A stretch of DNA of 64,000 nucleotides from Notoacmeibacter marinus. GTDB lineage: Bacteria > Pseudomonadota > Alphaproteobacteria > Rhizobiales > Rhizobiaceae. A model generated the notes under the pieces. The model was not told the DNA's origin. It ran no database searches and saw nothing but the letters and a program-made list of their open reading frames with translations. Positions 48,478 to 57,405 of the stretch are shown in pieces. The DNA lies in assembly GCF_002238045.1 (NCBI RefSeq), contig NZ_NBYO01000001.1:744001-808000 (forward strand), in the 5' to 3' direction. A program made the translations under genes and the position numbers. Positions within the stretch are counted from its first letter, which is position 1. Each line of letters starts with the position of its first letter.

Positions 48478-48685
48478 CAGCCACCGGCATCCGGTTGCAA
48501 CCGTATGGGTCGCATGACCGATCACTGTGCTGCTTTGAACACTTCTTCAGCATTTCGCCCTTAAAATCGTCATTTCGCGCTTGCGTTCAGGTCAGAGGAC
48601 GACAAGATAGATTAAGTGTAACAGTGTGTGACTTCTCAAGGACGACACGAATGCTGCATTGCCGAAACAGCGAGGAAGAACGAGC

Positions 48686-49084
48686 ATGATCGGTCTTGTG
48701 CTGGTGACGCATGGCCGTCTTGCCGAAGAGTTTCGGCAGGCCGTCGAGCATGTCGTCGGCCCGCAAGATCAGTTCTCCACGGTGTGCATCGGCCCCGAAG
48801 ACGATATGGAGCAGCGCCGCCGCGAGATCATCGAAGCCGTCAGCAAGACCGATAGCGGCAGCGGGGTCGTCATTGTCACGGACATGTTCGGCGGGACGCC
48901 ATCAAACCTCGCCATATCTGTGATGGATGAGGGCCGGGTCGAAGTCATTGCCGGCATGAACCTTCCCATGTTGATCAAGCTGTCCTCGGTACGTGGCAGC
49001 GTGGCCATGAAGACAGCGCTCGAAGACGCCCAGACGGCCGGCAAAAAATACATCAACGTCGCCAGTCAGATCCTCGCAAAATGA
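48686..49084 (+). CDS. manX: PTS EIIA component, mannose family (ManX/PtsM)
   Basis: This 132-residue cytosolic phosphocarrier belongs to the EIIA-Man fold and is part of the regulatory, transport-free PTS of Alphaproteobacteria. His9 in LVTHGRLAEEF is the phosphorylation site. VIVTDMFGGTPSN and EVIAGMNLPMLIKL are family signatures. I chose the ATG at 48686, which gives the usual IGLVLVTHG start. The stop overlaps the HPr gene by 4 bases (ATGA). The upstream 208 bases to chvG contain no hprK. Confidence 0.93.
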   Translation: MIGLVLVTHGRLAEEFRQAVEHVVGPQDQFSTVCIGPEDDMEQRRREIIEAVSKTDSGSGVVIVTDMFGGTPSNLAISVMDEGRVEVIAGMNLPMLIKLSSVRGSVAMKTALEDAQTAGKKYINVASQILAK

Positions 49085-49374
49085 ACGAGCTGGCGACCGA
49101 TAACGGCATCGTGCGCCGGCTCACCATCTGCAACAAACGCGGGCTTCATGCCCGGGCCTCGGCCAAATTCGTGCAAACCATCGCGGCCTTCGACGCCAAG
49201 GTGCTGGTCGAACGCGACGGCCTGACGGTCGATGGCACATCGATCCTCGATTTGATGATGCTGGCCGCCGCCGACGGTGCGGTTATCACCGTGTCCACCA
49301 GCGGGCCCCAAGCAGCCGAAGCGATGGATGCGCTTGAAATGCTCGTCGCAGATCGGTTCGGCGAAGCCGTCTAA
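49081..49374 (+). CDS. ptsH: Phosphocarrier protein HPr
   Basis: HPr of 97 residues transfers phosphate from EI-Ntr to EIIA proteins. His23 in RGLHARASAKF is the phosphorylation histidine. Ser54 in VDGTSILDLMM stands 31 residues later, the same distance as His15 to Ser46 in other HPr proteins, so the site normally phosphorylated by HPr kinase is kept. The ATGA overlap with the EIIA gene couples the two. ahcY follows after about 130 bases. Confidence 0.95.
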   Translation: MNELATDNGIVRRLTICNKRGLHARASAKFVQTIAAFDAKVLVERDGLTVDGTSILDLMMLAAADGAVITVSTSGPQAAEAMDALEMLVADRFGEAV

Positions 49375-49435
49375 AGGCTTCTTACGGGCATAAAGTTTTC
49401 CTTATATGATGTTGCGACCCCTCCGCTGCTCTGAT

Positions 49436-49449
49436 ATGGCGTACGCCAT
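49436..49449. promoter_or_regulatory. Perfect 14-base palindrome upstream of ahcY
   Basis: ATGGCGTACGCCAT is self-complementary over all 14 bases and lies 55 bases before the ahcY start. It may be an operator or a hairpin in the leader. No regulator is assigned. Confidence 0.4.
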
Positions 49450-49504
49450 GTCACGGCATCCGATGGACGCCGCTTCCCCCTTTACGAGCTTTCAGGAGCG
49501 CTTC

Positions 49505-50899
49505 ATGGCCCAGGACTATGTGATCGCCGATATCGGTCTGGCCGATTACGGACGCAAGGAAATCGAAATCGCCGAAACCGAAATGCCAGGCCTGATGGCC
49601 TGCCGAGAGGAGTTCGGCGCAGACAAACCGCTATCGGGCGCCCGCATCACCGGTTCGCTGCATATGACGATCCAGACCGCCGTTCTGATCGAGACGTTGA
49701 CGGCGCTCGGCGCCGAGGTCCGCTGGGCTTCCTGCAACATCTTCTCCACGCAGGACCACGCCGCGGCCGCCATTGCTGCGACCGGCGTTCCGGTTTTCGC
49801 GGTCAAGGGCGAAACGCTGGAAGATTATTGGGGCTACACCGACGCCATCTTCAACTGGCCCGACGGCGAACCTTCCAACATGATCCTCGATGATGGCGGC
49901 GATGCTTCCATGTACATCATCCTGGGTGCGCGCGCCGAGGCGGGCGAAGACGTTCTGTCCAGTCCCGGTTCGGAGGAAGAGGAGGTTCTCTTCGCTCAGA
50001 TCAAGAAGCGGATGGAGCAGAGCCCAGGCTTCTTCACCCGCCAGCGCGCCGCCATCCAGGGCGTCACCGAAGAAACCACCACCGGCGTCAACCGGCTCTA
50101 TCAGCTTCAGAAGGCCGGGCTTCTTCCGTTCCCGGCGATCAACGTCAATGACAGCGTGACGAAGAGCAAGTTCGACAACAAATATGGCTGCAAGGAATCG
50201 CTGGTGGACGGCATTCGTCGCGCCACCGACGTTATGATGGCCGGCAAGGTCGCCGTGGTGTGCGGCTATGGCGATGTCGGCAAGGGCTCGGCCGCGTCGC
50301 TTCGTGGCGCCGGCGCGCGCGTCAAAGTGACCGAGGTCGATCCGATCTGCGCCCTTCAGGCCGCAATGGACGGCTTCGAGGTGGTCACGCTGGAGGATGT
50401 CGCGCCGACCGCCGACATCTTCATCACCACGACCGGCAATAAGGACGTCATCCGCGTGGAGCACATGCGCGCGATGAAGGACATGGCCATTGTCGGCAAT
50501 ATCGGCCACTTCGACAATGAAATTCAGATTGCGGGTCTGCGCAACATGAAGTGGACCAACGTCAAGCCGCAGGTCGACATGATCGAGATGCCGAGCGGCA
50601 ACCGCATGATCCTGCTGTCGGAAGGCCGCCTTCTCAATCTCGGCAATGCGACCGGCCACCCTTCATTCGTCATGAGCGCGTCCTTCACCAACCAGGTGCT
50701 GGCGCAGATCGAACTGTGGACCAAGGCCGATCAGTACAAGAACGAAGTCTATGTGCTGCCTAAACGCCTCGACGAGCATGTCGCCCGGCTGCATCTGGCC
50801 AAACTGAGCGCCGAACTGACACGGCTTTCGGATGAACAGGCCAGCTATATCGGCGTGTCGCCGGAAGGGCCTTACAAGCCGGAGCATTACCGCTACTGA
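49505..50899 (+). CDS. ahcY: S-adenosylhomocysteinase
   Basis: AhcY hydrolyses S-adenosylhomocysteine to adenosine and homocysteine with a bound NAD. The 464-residue protein has [15 protein letters not shown], the NAD-binding [15 protein letters not shown] and the C-terminal signature [15 protein letters not shown] with [11 protein letters not shown] at the end. I chose the ATG at 49505, with CAGGAG 6 bases upstream; an in-frame extension to 49406 has no family resemblance. It is between ptsH and a chemoreceptor gene; in other rhizobia the DivL gene follows directly. Confidence 0.96.
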   Translation: MAQDYVIADIGLADYGRKEIEIAETEMPGLMACREEFGADKPLSGARITGSLHMTIQTAVLIETLTALGAEVRWASCNIFSTQDHAAAAIAATGVPVFAVKGETLEDYWGYTDAIFNWPDGEPSNMILDDGGDASMYIILGARAEAGEDVLSSPGSEEEEVLFAQIKKRMEQSPGFFTRQRAAIQGVTEETTTGVNRLYQLQKAGLLPFPAINVNDSVTKSKFDNKYGCKESLVDGIRRATDVMMAGKVAVVCGYGDVGKGSAASLRGAGARVKVTEVDPICALQAAMDGFEVVTLEDVAPTADIFITTTGNKDVIRVEHMRAMKDMAIVGNIGHFDNEIQIAGLRNMKWTNVKPQVDMIEMPSGNRMILLSEGRLLNLGNATGHPSFVMSASFTNQVLAQIELWTKADQYKNEVYVLPKRLDEHVARLHLAKLSAELTRLSDEQASYIGVSPEGPYKPEHYRY

Positions 50900-50920
50900 G
50901 CCGGTTTTCCGAACCGGACG

Positions 50921-50960
50921 AAAAGGCCCGCTTCCAGCGAAGGGAAGCGGGCCTTTTGTT
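50921..50960. terminator. Bidirectional rho-independent terminator
   Basis: A 15-bp stem (50921-50935 with its complement at 50943-50957), with a 7-base loop, starts with AAAA and ends with TTTT followed by GTTTT. It lies between the convergent ahcY and chemoreceptor genes and can serve both. Confidence 0.92.
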
Positions 50961-50981
50961 TTGCCTATCGCAGTCGGGCGA

Positions 50982-52982
50982 TCAGAACTCGTCCCATTCA
51001 TCCGCACCGTCGGTTCCGGTTGCGGCGAGCTTCAGCGTGACGGGCGCAACCGGCGCTTCCTGCTTGCGCTGGGCAAAAGCGTGCGGGGTCGCCTTCTTCA
51101 ACTGATCGCGCAGGGCGTGATCCTTTGAGCGACTGGCAGCCGGTGCATCCTGCATGGCGCGCGACTGGCTGGTCTTGAACCGCGTGATCTCGTGCGACAG
51201 CTCGTTCGCCTGCTGCATGAGCTGGTCGGTCGCAGCCGTCGATTCCTCGGCCATCGCGGCATTGTGCTGCGTGACGTTGTCCAGCTCGTTGACGGCGGAA
51301 TTGACCTGTTGCAAACCGGCGGCCTGCTCCTGGGCGGATAGCGAAATGGATGAGACCACTTCATTGATCTCCTTGACGCCCTTGACGATCCGCTCCAGCG
51401 CTTCGCCGGTCTGGTTGACCAGCTTGACGCCCTCATCCACCTGACCGGTCGAGGTCGAAATCAGATCCTTGATCTGCTTGGCGGCATCGGTACAGCGCTG
51501 CGCCAGAACGCGAACCTCGGAGGCCACGACCGCGAAACCCCGTCCGGCCTCGCCGGCGCGGGCCGCTTCGACGCCGGCGTTGAGCGCCAGCAGGTTGGTC
51601 TGGAACGCCAGATCGTCGATCACGCCGATAATCTCGGAGATCTGCTTGGACGATTTCTCGATATCGCCCATGGCGGAGACGGCGCGCGAGACGACTTCTC
51701 CGCCCTTTTCCGCATCCGCACCAGCCTTGGCCATCGTATCGGACGCCTGAACCGCGCCCTCCGCCGTACGGTTCACCGTTTCGGTGATTTCGGTTACCGC
51801 TGCGGCCGTCTGCTGAAGCGTGGTCGCCTGGCTTTCGGTCCGGGTCGACAGATCCTTCGAGGCTCCGGCGATCTCGTTGGTGCCGGTCTTCAGCTGTGTG
51901 ACACCGCGCAAGACATTCTCGATCGTTTCTTCCAGCTGAGACACCGCCATATCGAAATCACGGCCGAGGCTTTGCAGGTTCTCCGGCAGATGTTCGGAGA
52001 CGCGAACCGTCAGATCGCCATCGGCAAGCTTGTGCAGCGCCTCACCAAGGGCGACGGTCGCTCCGCTCAGTTCGGATGCGGCCTCTTCGCGTTCCTCATC
52101 ACGGCGGGCGCGGTCGGTCTCGCTCGTCTGGCGAACGTCCAAGGCTTCCTTTTCAGCCTGCAGCTTCTTGATGTCGTTCTGCTGGAAGACCTCGATCGCG
52201 CGGGCCAGCTTGCCGATCTCGTTGGTGGCGTCGCGATAGGGTACATCGACATCGTGATTGCCGTCAGCGATTTCCGATGCCGTATCGGTCAAGTGAGGAA
52301 TGGGCCTGAGGAGCATCCGCGAAAGAAGCGCCATGGTAAGAACCGCACCCATCAGAACAAGAAGAGAGACGATCAGAAGCGGCTTGGCGACCTCGGTGAA
52401 GAGGCTGTCGATCTGCGCCTTGTCGATACCGGCGTAGAGAATGCCATTGATCTGCCCATCCGGGCTGTAGATGGGCGAATAGACTGTGTAATACGGCGTG
52501 CCGAGGACGATCGCCTCGCCGGTGTAGACCTCGCCGCGCATGATGACCGGATAGACGGTGCCGTTCTGGCCCAACTGCGTGCCGACTGCCCGATCGCCGT
52601 CCGGCTTGACGATATTGGTGCTCTTGCGCCAGAAATCTTTGGTTGCGTCGTCCCATTTGAACAGCGTCACGGTTTCGCCCGTCACCTGGCCGATCTCATC
52701 GATCAGGGCGTGATCGGTGAATGTTTCGGGAATATCCGCCATTACGATTCGCTGGATGTCGCCATGGGCATCGGTCGAAATTTCCACGCCGTCGAGATCG
52801 CGGCTTATGATGGCCGCAGCAGTGCGCAGGCTGATCTCGTGCCGTTCATTCGCCTGGGAAACGATCTGCCCCTGAATGCTGGAAAAAACTGCAATTGCGA
52901 CGGCTCCAAGAGCGATCGTGACCACGCAGGCTGTCGCCAGGGAAACAATTCTCGCCAGGCCGAATTTTAGGTGAGGCTTCAT
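50982..52982 (-). CDS. Methyl-accepting chemotaxis protein with Cache_3-Cache_2-type sensor
   Basis: A chemoreceptor of 666 residues. A first membrane segment (about residues 12-34) is followed by a periplasmic domain (about 40-200) of single-Cache type, with GETVTLFKWDD and YPVIMRGEVYTGEAIVLGTP and ending SPDGQINGILYAGID. Next come a second membrane segment (about 208-230), HAMP, and a signalling domain with [20 protein letters not shown]. The C-terminus DEWDEF fits the CheR/CheB docking pentapeptide. GGAGAG stands 9 bases upstream of the ATG at 52982. It sits between ahcY and the DivL-type gene, where other rhizobia have no chemoreceptor. Confidence 0.92.
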   Translation of the reverse strand: MKPHLKFGLARIVSLATACVVTIALGAVAIAVFSSIQGQIVSQANERHEISLRTAAAIISRDLDGVEISTDAHGDIQRIVMADIPETFTDHALIDEIGQVTGETVTLFKWDDATKDFWRKSTNIVKPDGDRAVGTQLGQNGTVYPVIMRGEVYTGEAIVLGTPYYTVYSPIYSPDGQINGILYAGIDKAQIDSLFTEVAKPLLIVSLLVLMGAVLTMALLSRMLLRPIPHLTDTASEIADGNHDVDVPYRDATNEIGKLARAIEVFQQNDIKKLQAEKEALDVRQTSETDRARRDEEREEAASELSGATVALGEALHKLADGDLTVRVSEHLPENLQSLGRDFDMAVSQLEETIENVLRGVTQLKTGTNEIAGASKDLSTRTESQATTLQQTAAAVTEITETVNRTAEGAVQASDTMAKAGADAEKGGEVVSRAVSAMGDIEKSSKQISEIIGVIDDLAFQTNLLALNAGVEAARAGEAGRGFAVVASEVRVLAQRCTDAAKQIKDLISTSTGQVDEGVKLVNQTGEALERIVKGVKEINEVVSSISLSAQEQAAGLQQVNSAVNELDNVTQHNAAMAEESTAATDQLMQQANELSHEITRFKTSQSRAMQDAPAASRSKDHALRDQLKKATPHAFAQRKQEAPVAPVTLKLAATGTDGADEWDEF

Positions 52983-53356
52983 TTTAGGGTACTCTCCGGT
53001 GCATCAACTGAGAGCAACCCTTGCGCGTATTCCGTGTAAATTTAATTAAATACGTTGTTTTTGCCGAGCCCTGAATCGCCTTCCGTAACGGTCCCGTCCG
53101 AACCGCCAGGCGACGCTTAACCTTTTGTGCGCGCTTTGTTGCACTTTTCGCGAATCCACCCCTCGGCTATGCTGTGATTCGGCTTCACCGTGCGGGGTCC
53201 GGTGCCGGTCAGGGGCAGTGCGGCACTGAATACCCAGCGAGGGTGAGGGAAGATATCCGGCGGAGCGGCTCGCCGGAGCATGTATTCTTCGTGTTGCGTA
53301 TGTTCGCGCCACCGGGCGAGCGGGCCGTCCGACAGCCGGTTAAGAGGGGTTCAAGG
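52983..53356. other. Divergent control region of the chemoreceptor and DivL-type genes
   Basis: No gene is seen. An AT-rich patch (53036-53060, containing TTTAATTAAA) fits the chemoreceptor promoter. The right part is GC-rich. The exact start of the DivL-type gene within 53174-53405 is not certain, so part of this could be coding. Confidence 0.4.
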
Positions 53357-55858
53357 GTGCCATACGAGGATGGCGGACAGCACGCAGCCGATGGTTGTCG
53401 GCTCATGCCGCTGCGCATATGCGGCGGCGGCTTCGCCATGGGCGGGGCCGCTCTGATGGTTCTGGCTACGACGGAACAGGCCGAAGCGGCCATTCTGGCA
53501 GATCTGTCGACCGCCAATGTGATCATGACGGCCATTCTGGCCGGTGTGCTGGGCGCCGCCTTTCTGCTGACCTTCTGGATGATCCGCGAGCGCGGACGGG
53601 CCGATGCGCTGAACGAGGAACTGCGCAACCGCGTTTCGGATCTTGCGTCGGCTCTGCAACGCAATGAAAGTCTTCTCAATCTGCGGGATCAGCGACTGGT
53701 CATCTGGGCGCGTCAGGAAGAGGGCCGGGCCGAACTGGTCGGCCACCTGCCGCCAGATTGCGGCGCGCCGCATGAACGGTCGGCCTTTCTCGCCTTTGGA
53801 CGATGGCTGACCGGACGCACCGCCGCCGAACTGGAAACGGCGATCATCGCCCTCCGCGACAATGGCGAGCCCTTCGACATGATCGCCGCCAGCCGGAACG
53901 GTACGCTGATCGAGGTGATTGGCCGACTGACCCCACACCACAGCATCGTGCGCTTCCTGTCGGTTTCGGCCATGCGGGCGGAGCATGTGGCGCTGAAGGC
54001 GGAGCATGACGAAACCCGCAAATCGCTGCATCTGTTGCAGGAGCTGGCGGAGGCCGCGCCGCTGCCGGTCTGGATGCGCGATGGCGATGGAACGCTGGTC
54101 TACGTCAACCCGGCTTATGGCCGCCTGACGGGTCTGGATCGCGAGAAGAATCCGGCGGAGCCCCCCGTCGAACTGCTCGACAATGCGGCACTCGAAATGT
54201 TCAACCGCCGGCATGGCGCTGAAACGCGAACCCGCCAGGAGATGGGCCTTGTCGTTGCCGGCGACAAGCGCCAGCTCGACATCACCTCCGTTCGAACCGC
54301 CGAGGGCGGGGCCGGTCTCGCCGTCGACCGTACGGAGACGCTGGCCCTGCGGGACGAGCTGGAGCGGATGGCACAGAGCCATGCCCTCACCCTCGACCGA
54401 CTGAGTACCGCCATCGCCATTTTCGACCGCGACGAAAAGCTCCGTTTCTACAATCAGGCTTTTCAAAGCCTGTTCGGAATGGATACGCCCTTTCTGGAAA
54501 GCGCGCCGTCCAACACGCTTCTGCTCGATCGCCTGCGACAGGAGCGCGTTCTGGCGGAACAGCCGGAATGGCGGCGCTGGAAAGACAATATTCTTTCCGC
54601 CTACCGGGCCATCGAAAGTCAGGAGCACTGGTGGCACCTGCCCGACGGACGGACGATTCGCGTGATCGCCAATCCGCAACCGAAGGGCGGGGTCACCTGG
54701 ATCTTCGAGAATTTGACGGAGCAGATGGCGCTGCAGAGCCGTTATACGCAGGCCATGCGCGTACAGGGCGAGACCCTCGAAAACCTTGCCGAAGGCGTCG
54801 TTGTGTTCGGGCCTGACGGCAAGATCCGGTTGGCCAATCCCGCCTTTACCAGCCTGTGGAGCCTGCCCGCCGATCTCGTCAAGGAAGGCGTCCATATCAG
54901 CGCGGTGCGCGCCGCCGCCGATGCCGAACATGGCGAGACGCCCTGGGCCGGTCTTCTATCGCTCGTCACCGGCTTCGACGAGAGCCGTTCGACAAGGCAG
55001 GGAACGACGGAGCTTTCCGACGGAATGATCCTCGGCTGGACAGCAGCGCCGCTGCCAGCCGGACAGTTCATGGTGACATTCGTCGACCAGACCGACTCCG
55101 TCCGTGTCGCCCGAGCGCTCAAGGACAAGAACGAAGCGCTGCAGCGGGCCGACCAGCTGAAGAACGATTTCGTCCAGCACGTTTCTTACGAATTGCGCAG
55201 CCCGCTGACCAATATTATCGGCTTCACCGACCTCCTGGCCACCGGCATGGCCGGACCACTCACCGAGATGCAGGGCGAATATATCGATCATATTTCCACT
55301 TCATCGGCCACATTGCTGACGATTGTGAACGACATCCTGGATCTTGCGACGGTGGATGCCGGCATGATGCAGCTGGAGATCGAAGAGGTGGATGTGCCGG
55401 CCCTTCTGGAGCAAAGCGGAACGGCGATTGCGCCGCGTCTGGACGAAGACGATCTGGGCCTCGTCATCGTGTCGAACCACGCGCCCGCGCAGATCAACGC
55501 CGATCCGGAACGGCTTCGGCAGGTCCTTCAGAACCTCCTCAGCAATGCCGCCAATCACGCGCCGGCGGGCAGCACGATCGAACTATCCTGCCGTCAGACG
55601 TCGAATGCCGTGGAGTTCTCGGTTCATGATGACGGACCGGGCGTCGATCCGGCCGTACTGGCCCACGTGTTCAAGCGCTTCCAAACGGGCGGACGGGCGG
55701 GCCAGAAGCATGGCGCCGGCCTAGGTCTCGCCATCGTCAAAAGTCTCGTCGAACTGCATGATGGCGAAGTGCGCGTCGAAACCGGCCCCGAACAGGGCAC
55801 GACGGTAACGTGCCGCCTGCCCTACTCAGCCTCCGGCCTAACCCACGCTGCGGAATGA
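53357..55858 (+). CDS. divL: DivL-type PAS histidine kinase homologue with Tyr in place of the phospho-His
   Basis: A protein of about 834 residues. It has one membrane segment near the N-terminus, PAS-like regions (PVWMRDGDGTLVYVNPAYGR; TAIAIFDRDEKLRFYNQAF; GVVVFGPDGKIRLANPAF), a dimerisation domain and an ATPase-like domain (LLSNAANHAP, DDGPGVD, GAGLGLAIVKSLVE). The H box reads HVSYELRSPLTNIIGF: the usual His is Tyr611 (codon 55187-55189), the hallmark of DivL of Caulobacter, a cell-cycle regulator acting on CckA. The position downstream of ahcY and upstream of tsaE also matches DivL in rhizobia. I chose the GTG at 53357 (AGAGGGG 6 bases upstream); ATG 53405 is an alternative. The stop overlaps tsaE (ATGA). 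Confidence 0.88.
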   Translation: MPYEDGGQHAADGCRLMPLRICGGGFAMGGAALMVLATTEQAEAAILADLSTANVIMTAILAGVLGAAFLLTFWMIRERGRADALNEELRNRVSDLASALQRNESLLNLRDQRLVIWARQEEGRAELVGHLPPDCGAPHERSAFLAFGRWLTGRTAAELETAIIALRDNGEPFDMIAASRNGTLIEVIGRLTPHHSIVRFLSVSAMRAEHVALKAEHDETRKSLHLLQELAEAAPLPVWMRDGDGTLVYVNPAYGRLTGLDREKNPAEPPVELLDNAALEMFNRRHGAETRTRQEMGLVVAGDKRQLDITSVRTAEGGAGLAVDRTETLALRDELERMAQSHALTLDRLSTAIAIFDRDEKLRFYNQAFQSLFGMDTPFLESAPSNTLLLDRLRQERVLAEQPEWRRWKDNILSAYRAIESQEHWWHLPDGRTIRVIANPQPKGGVTWIFENLTEQMALQSRYTQAMRVQGETLENLAEGVVVFGPDGKIRLANPAFTSLWSLPADLVKEGVHISAVRAAADAEHGETPWAGLLSLVTGFDESRSTRQGTTELSDGMILGWTAAPLPAGQFMVTFVDQTDSVRVARALKDKNEALQRADQLKNDFVQHVSYELRSPLTNIIGFTDLLATGMAGPLTEMQGEYIDHISTSSATLLTIVNDILDLATVDAGMMQLEIEEVDVPALLEQSGTAIAPRLDEDDLGLVIVSNHAPAQINADPERLRQVLQNLLSNAANHAPAGSTIELSCRQTSNAVEFSVHDDGPGVDPAVLAHVFKRFQTGGRAGQKHGAGLGLAIVKSLVELHDGEVRVETGPEQGTTVTCRLPYSASGLTHAAE

Positions 55859-57405
55859 GCGCCGTCGTACCGACATTTCGAGCCGGTGAGAATAACGGGC
55901 CGGAGAGCTTTGCCATCGCCCTGCCGACCGAGGCGGCAACGGTGCGTCTGGCCGAGGATCTGGCGCTGTGCCTCGAACCGGGCGATCTCGTGGCCTTGTC
56001 GGGCGATCTGGGAGCCGGCAAATCCTTTCTCGCAAGAGCGCTCCTTCGAGCCCTTGCCGATGACGATTCCCTCGATGTGCCGAGTCCCACCTTCACGCTT
56101 GTTCAACATTATAACGGGCGTCTGCCGGTCGCCCATTACGATCTCTACCGGCTGGACGAGGAAGGAGAGCTGGATGAGCTGGGTCTCGACGAATGGCTGG
56201 AAGACGGCGCCGCGCTGGTCGAATGGCCGGAGCGCGGCGGCAAATCCTTGCCGCGTGCCGCGCTGGCCATCCAGATAGCCATCGAAGGAACCGGCAGGCA
56301 GGCTGTTTTGACCGCAACACCGGACTTTGCGCCGAAGCTGGAGCGAAGCCTTGGCATTCGCAGCTTCCTCAACGCAGGCGGGCGCAAGAGCGCCAAGCGC
56401 AGGTTTTTCTGCGGCGACGCCTCCACGCGATCCTACGAGTCGATCCGCCTCGACGGCGAGGAAACGGTTCTGATGAATGCTCCCGCCCAACCGGACGGGT
56501 CGCCGCTCGCCGACTATGGCGTGCCCTACAGCCAGGTGGCGCATCTGGCGGAAAATGTGCGCGCCTTCGTGGCCATTGCCGGCGAATTGCGCCGCTTCGG
56601 GCTTGCCGCACCCGCCATCTTTCAAAGCGATCTCGATGCGGGGCTCCTTCTGATCGAGCATCTTGGAACGGATGGTATTCGCAGCGCCGGCCCTTCTGGC
56701 GGGGAGCCCGTCGCCGAGCGCTACCTCGCAAGCGCGCAAATGCTGGCCCATCTGCATGCCCAGCCCGTGAGCCGGACAATCGCGCTTGATAAGGGCCACC
56801 CGTATGAGATTGCCGATTACGACCGCCGCGCCATGGTCGTGGAGATCGATCTATTGCCGCAGTGGTACATGTCCTACAGATTGCCTCAGGCCGACGCCAG
56901 CTCCTTCGCGGCAGCCTATCACAAGGCATGGGAAGCGGTCCTGAACGCCCTTTCGAAAGCCGAGAAGGGCCTCGTTCTGCGCGATTTCCATTCTCCGAAC
57001 ATCATATGGCGGCCGGACCGCGAGGGTCTGGGCCGGATCGGCCTCATCGATTTTCAGGATGCGGTGATCGGCCCCCTCGCCTACGATGTTGCGTCCCTTG
57101 CACAGGACGCGCGGGTGACGGTGCCGCCCGAACTGGAGCGCGCCATCATCGACGCCTATTGCGCGGCCCGCGGTCCAGACTTTGACCGGAACCGGTTCGA
57201 AACCGCCTATGCGATCACCGCCGCACAGCGCAACAGCAAGATCGCCGGCATTTTCGTTCGGCTCGACCGGCGCGACGGAAAATCGGGCTATCTGACCCAT
57301 CTGCCGCGTATCGAAGCCTATCTGCGACGAAACCTGGCTCATGACGCGCTCGCCCCGCTCCGTCATATCTACGCCGAAATCGGCCTGTCGGTGAACGGCT
57401 CATGA
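55855..57405 (+). CDS. tsaE: TsaE - AmgK-like sugar kinase fusion
   Basis: A fused protein of 516 residues. The N-terminal about 155 residues are TsaE, the ATPase needed for N6-threonylcarbamoyladenosine of tRNAs, with Walker A GDLGAGKS (50-57), PSPTFTLVQHY and DLYRL. The remaining part (about 180-516) is an aminoglycoside-phosphotransferase-fold kinase with CGDASTRSYESIR, VLRDFHSPNIIW and LIDFQDAVIGP, as in AmgK, the N-acetylmuramate/N-acetylglucosamine kinase of cell-wall recycling. murU, the next step, follows with a 4-base overlap. The fusion is known in this order. The gene overlaps the divL stop (ATGA). Confidence 0.93.
   Translation: MSAVVPTFRAGENNGPESFAIALPTEAATVRLAEDLALCLEPGDLVALSGDLGAGKSFLARALLRALADDDSLDVPSPTFTLVQHYNGRLPVAHYDLYRLDEEGELDELGLDEWLEDGAALVEWPERGGKSLPRAALAIQIAIEGTGRQAVLTATPDFAPKLERSLGIRSFLNAGGRKSAKRRFFCGDASTRSYESIRLDGEETVLMNAPAQPDGSPLADYGVPYSQVAHLAENVRAFVAIAGELRRFGLAAPAIFQSDLDAGLLLIEHLGTDGIRSAGPSGGEPVAERYLASAQMLAHLHAQPVSRTIALDKGHPYEIADYDRRAMVVEIDLLPQWYMSYRLPQADASSFAAAYHKAWEAVLNALSKAEKGLVLRDFHSPNIIWRPDREGLGRIGLIDFQDAVIGPLAYDVASLAQDARVTVPPELERAIIDAYCAARGPDFDRNRFETAYAITAAQRNSKIAGIFVRLDRRDGKSGYLTHLPRIEAYLRRNLAHDALAPLRHIYAEIGLSVNGS

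Noticed and set aside
48478-48685. Hidden or remnant hprK between chvG and the EIIA gene
   Set aside because: None of the frames shows a P-loop or HPr kinase signature, and 208 bases could hold only a fragment.
49375-49504. S-adenosylhomocysteine riboswitch before ahcY
   Set aside because: The conserved core strings of that riboswitch are not found; only a perfect palindrome is seen.
53036-53125. CtrA box near the DivL-type gene
   Set aside because: TTTAATTAAA and a lone TTAACC occur, but no TTAA-N7-TTAA arrangement is present.
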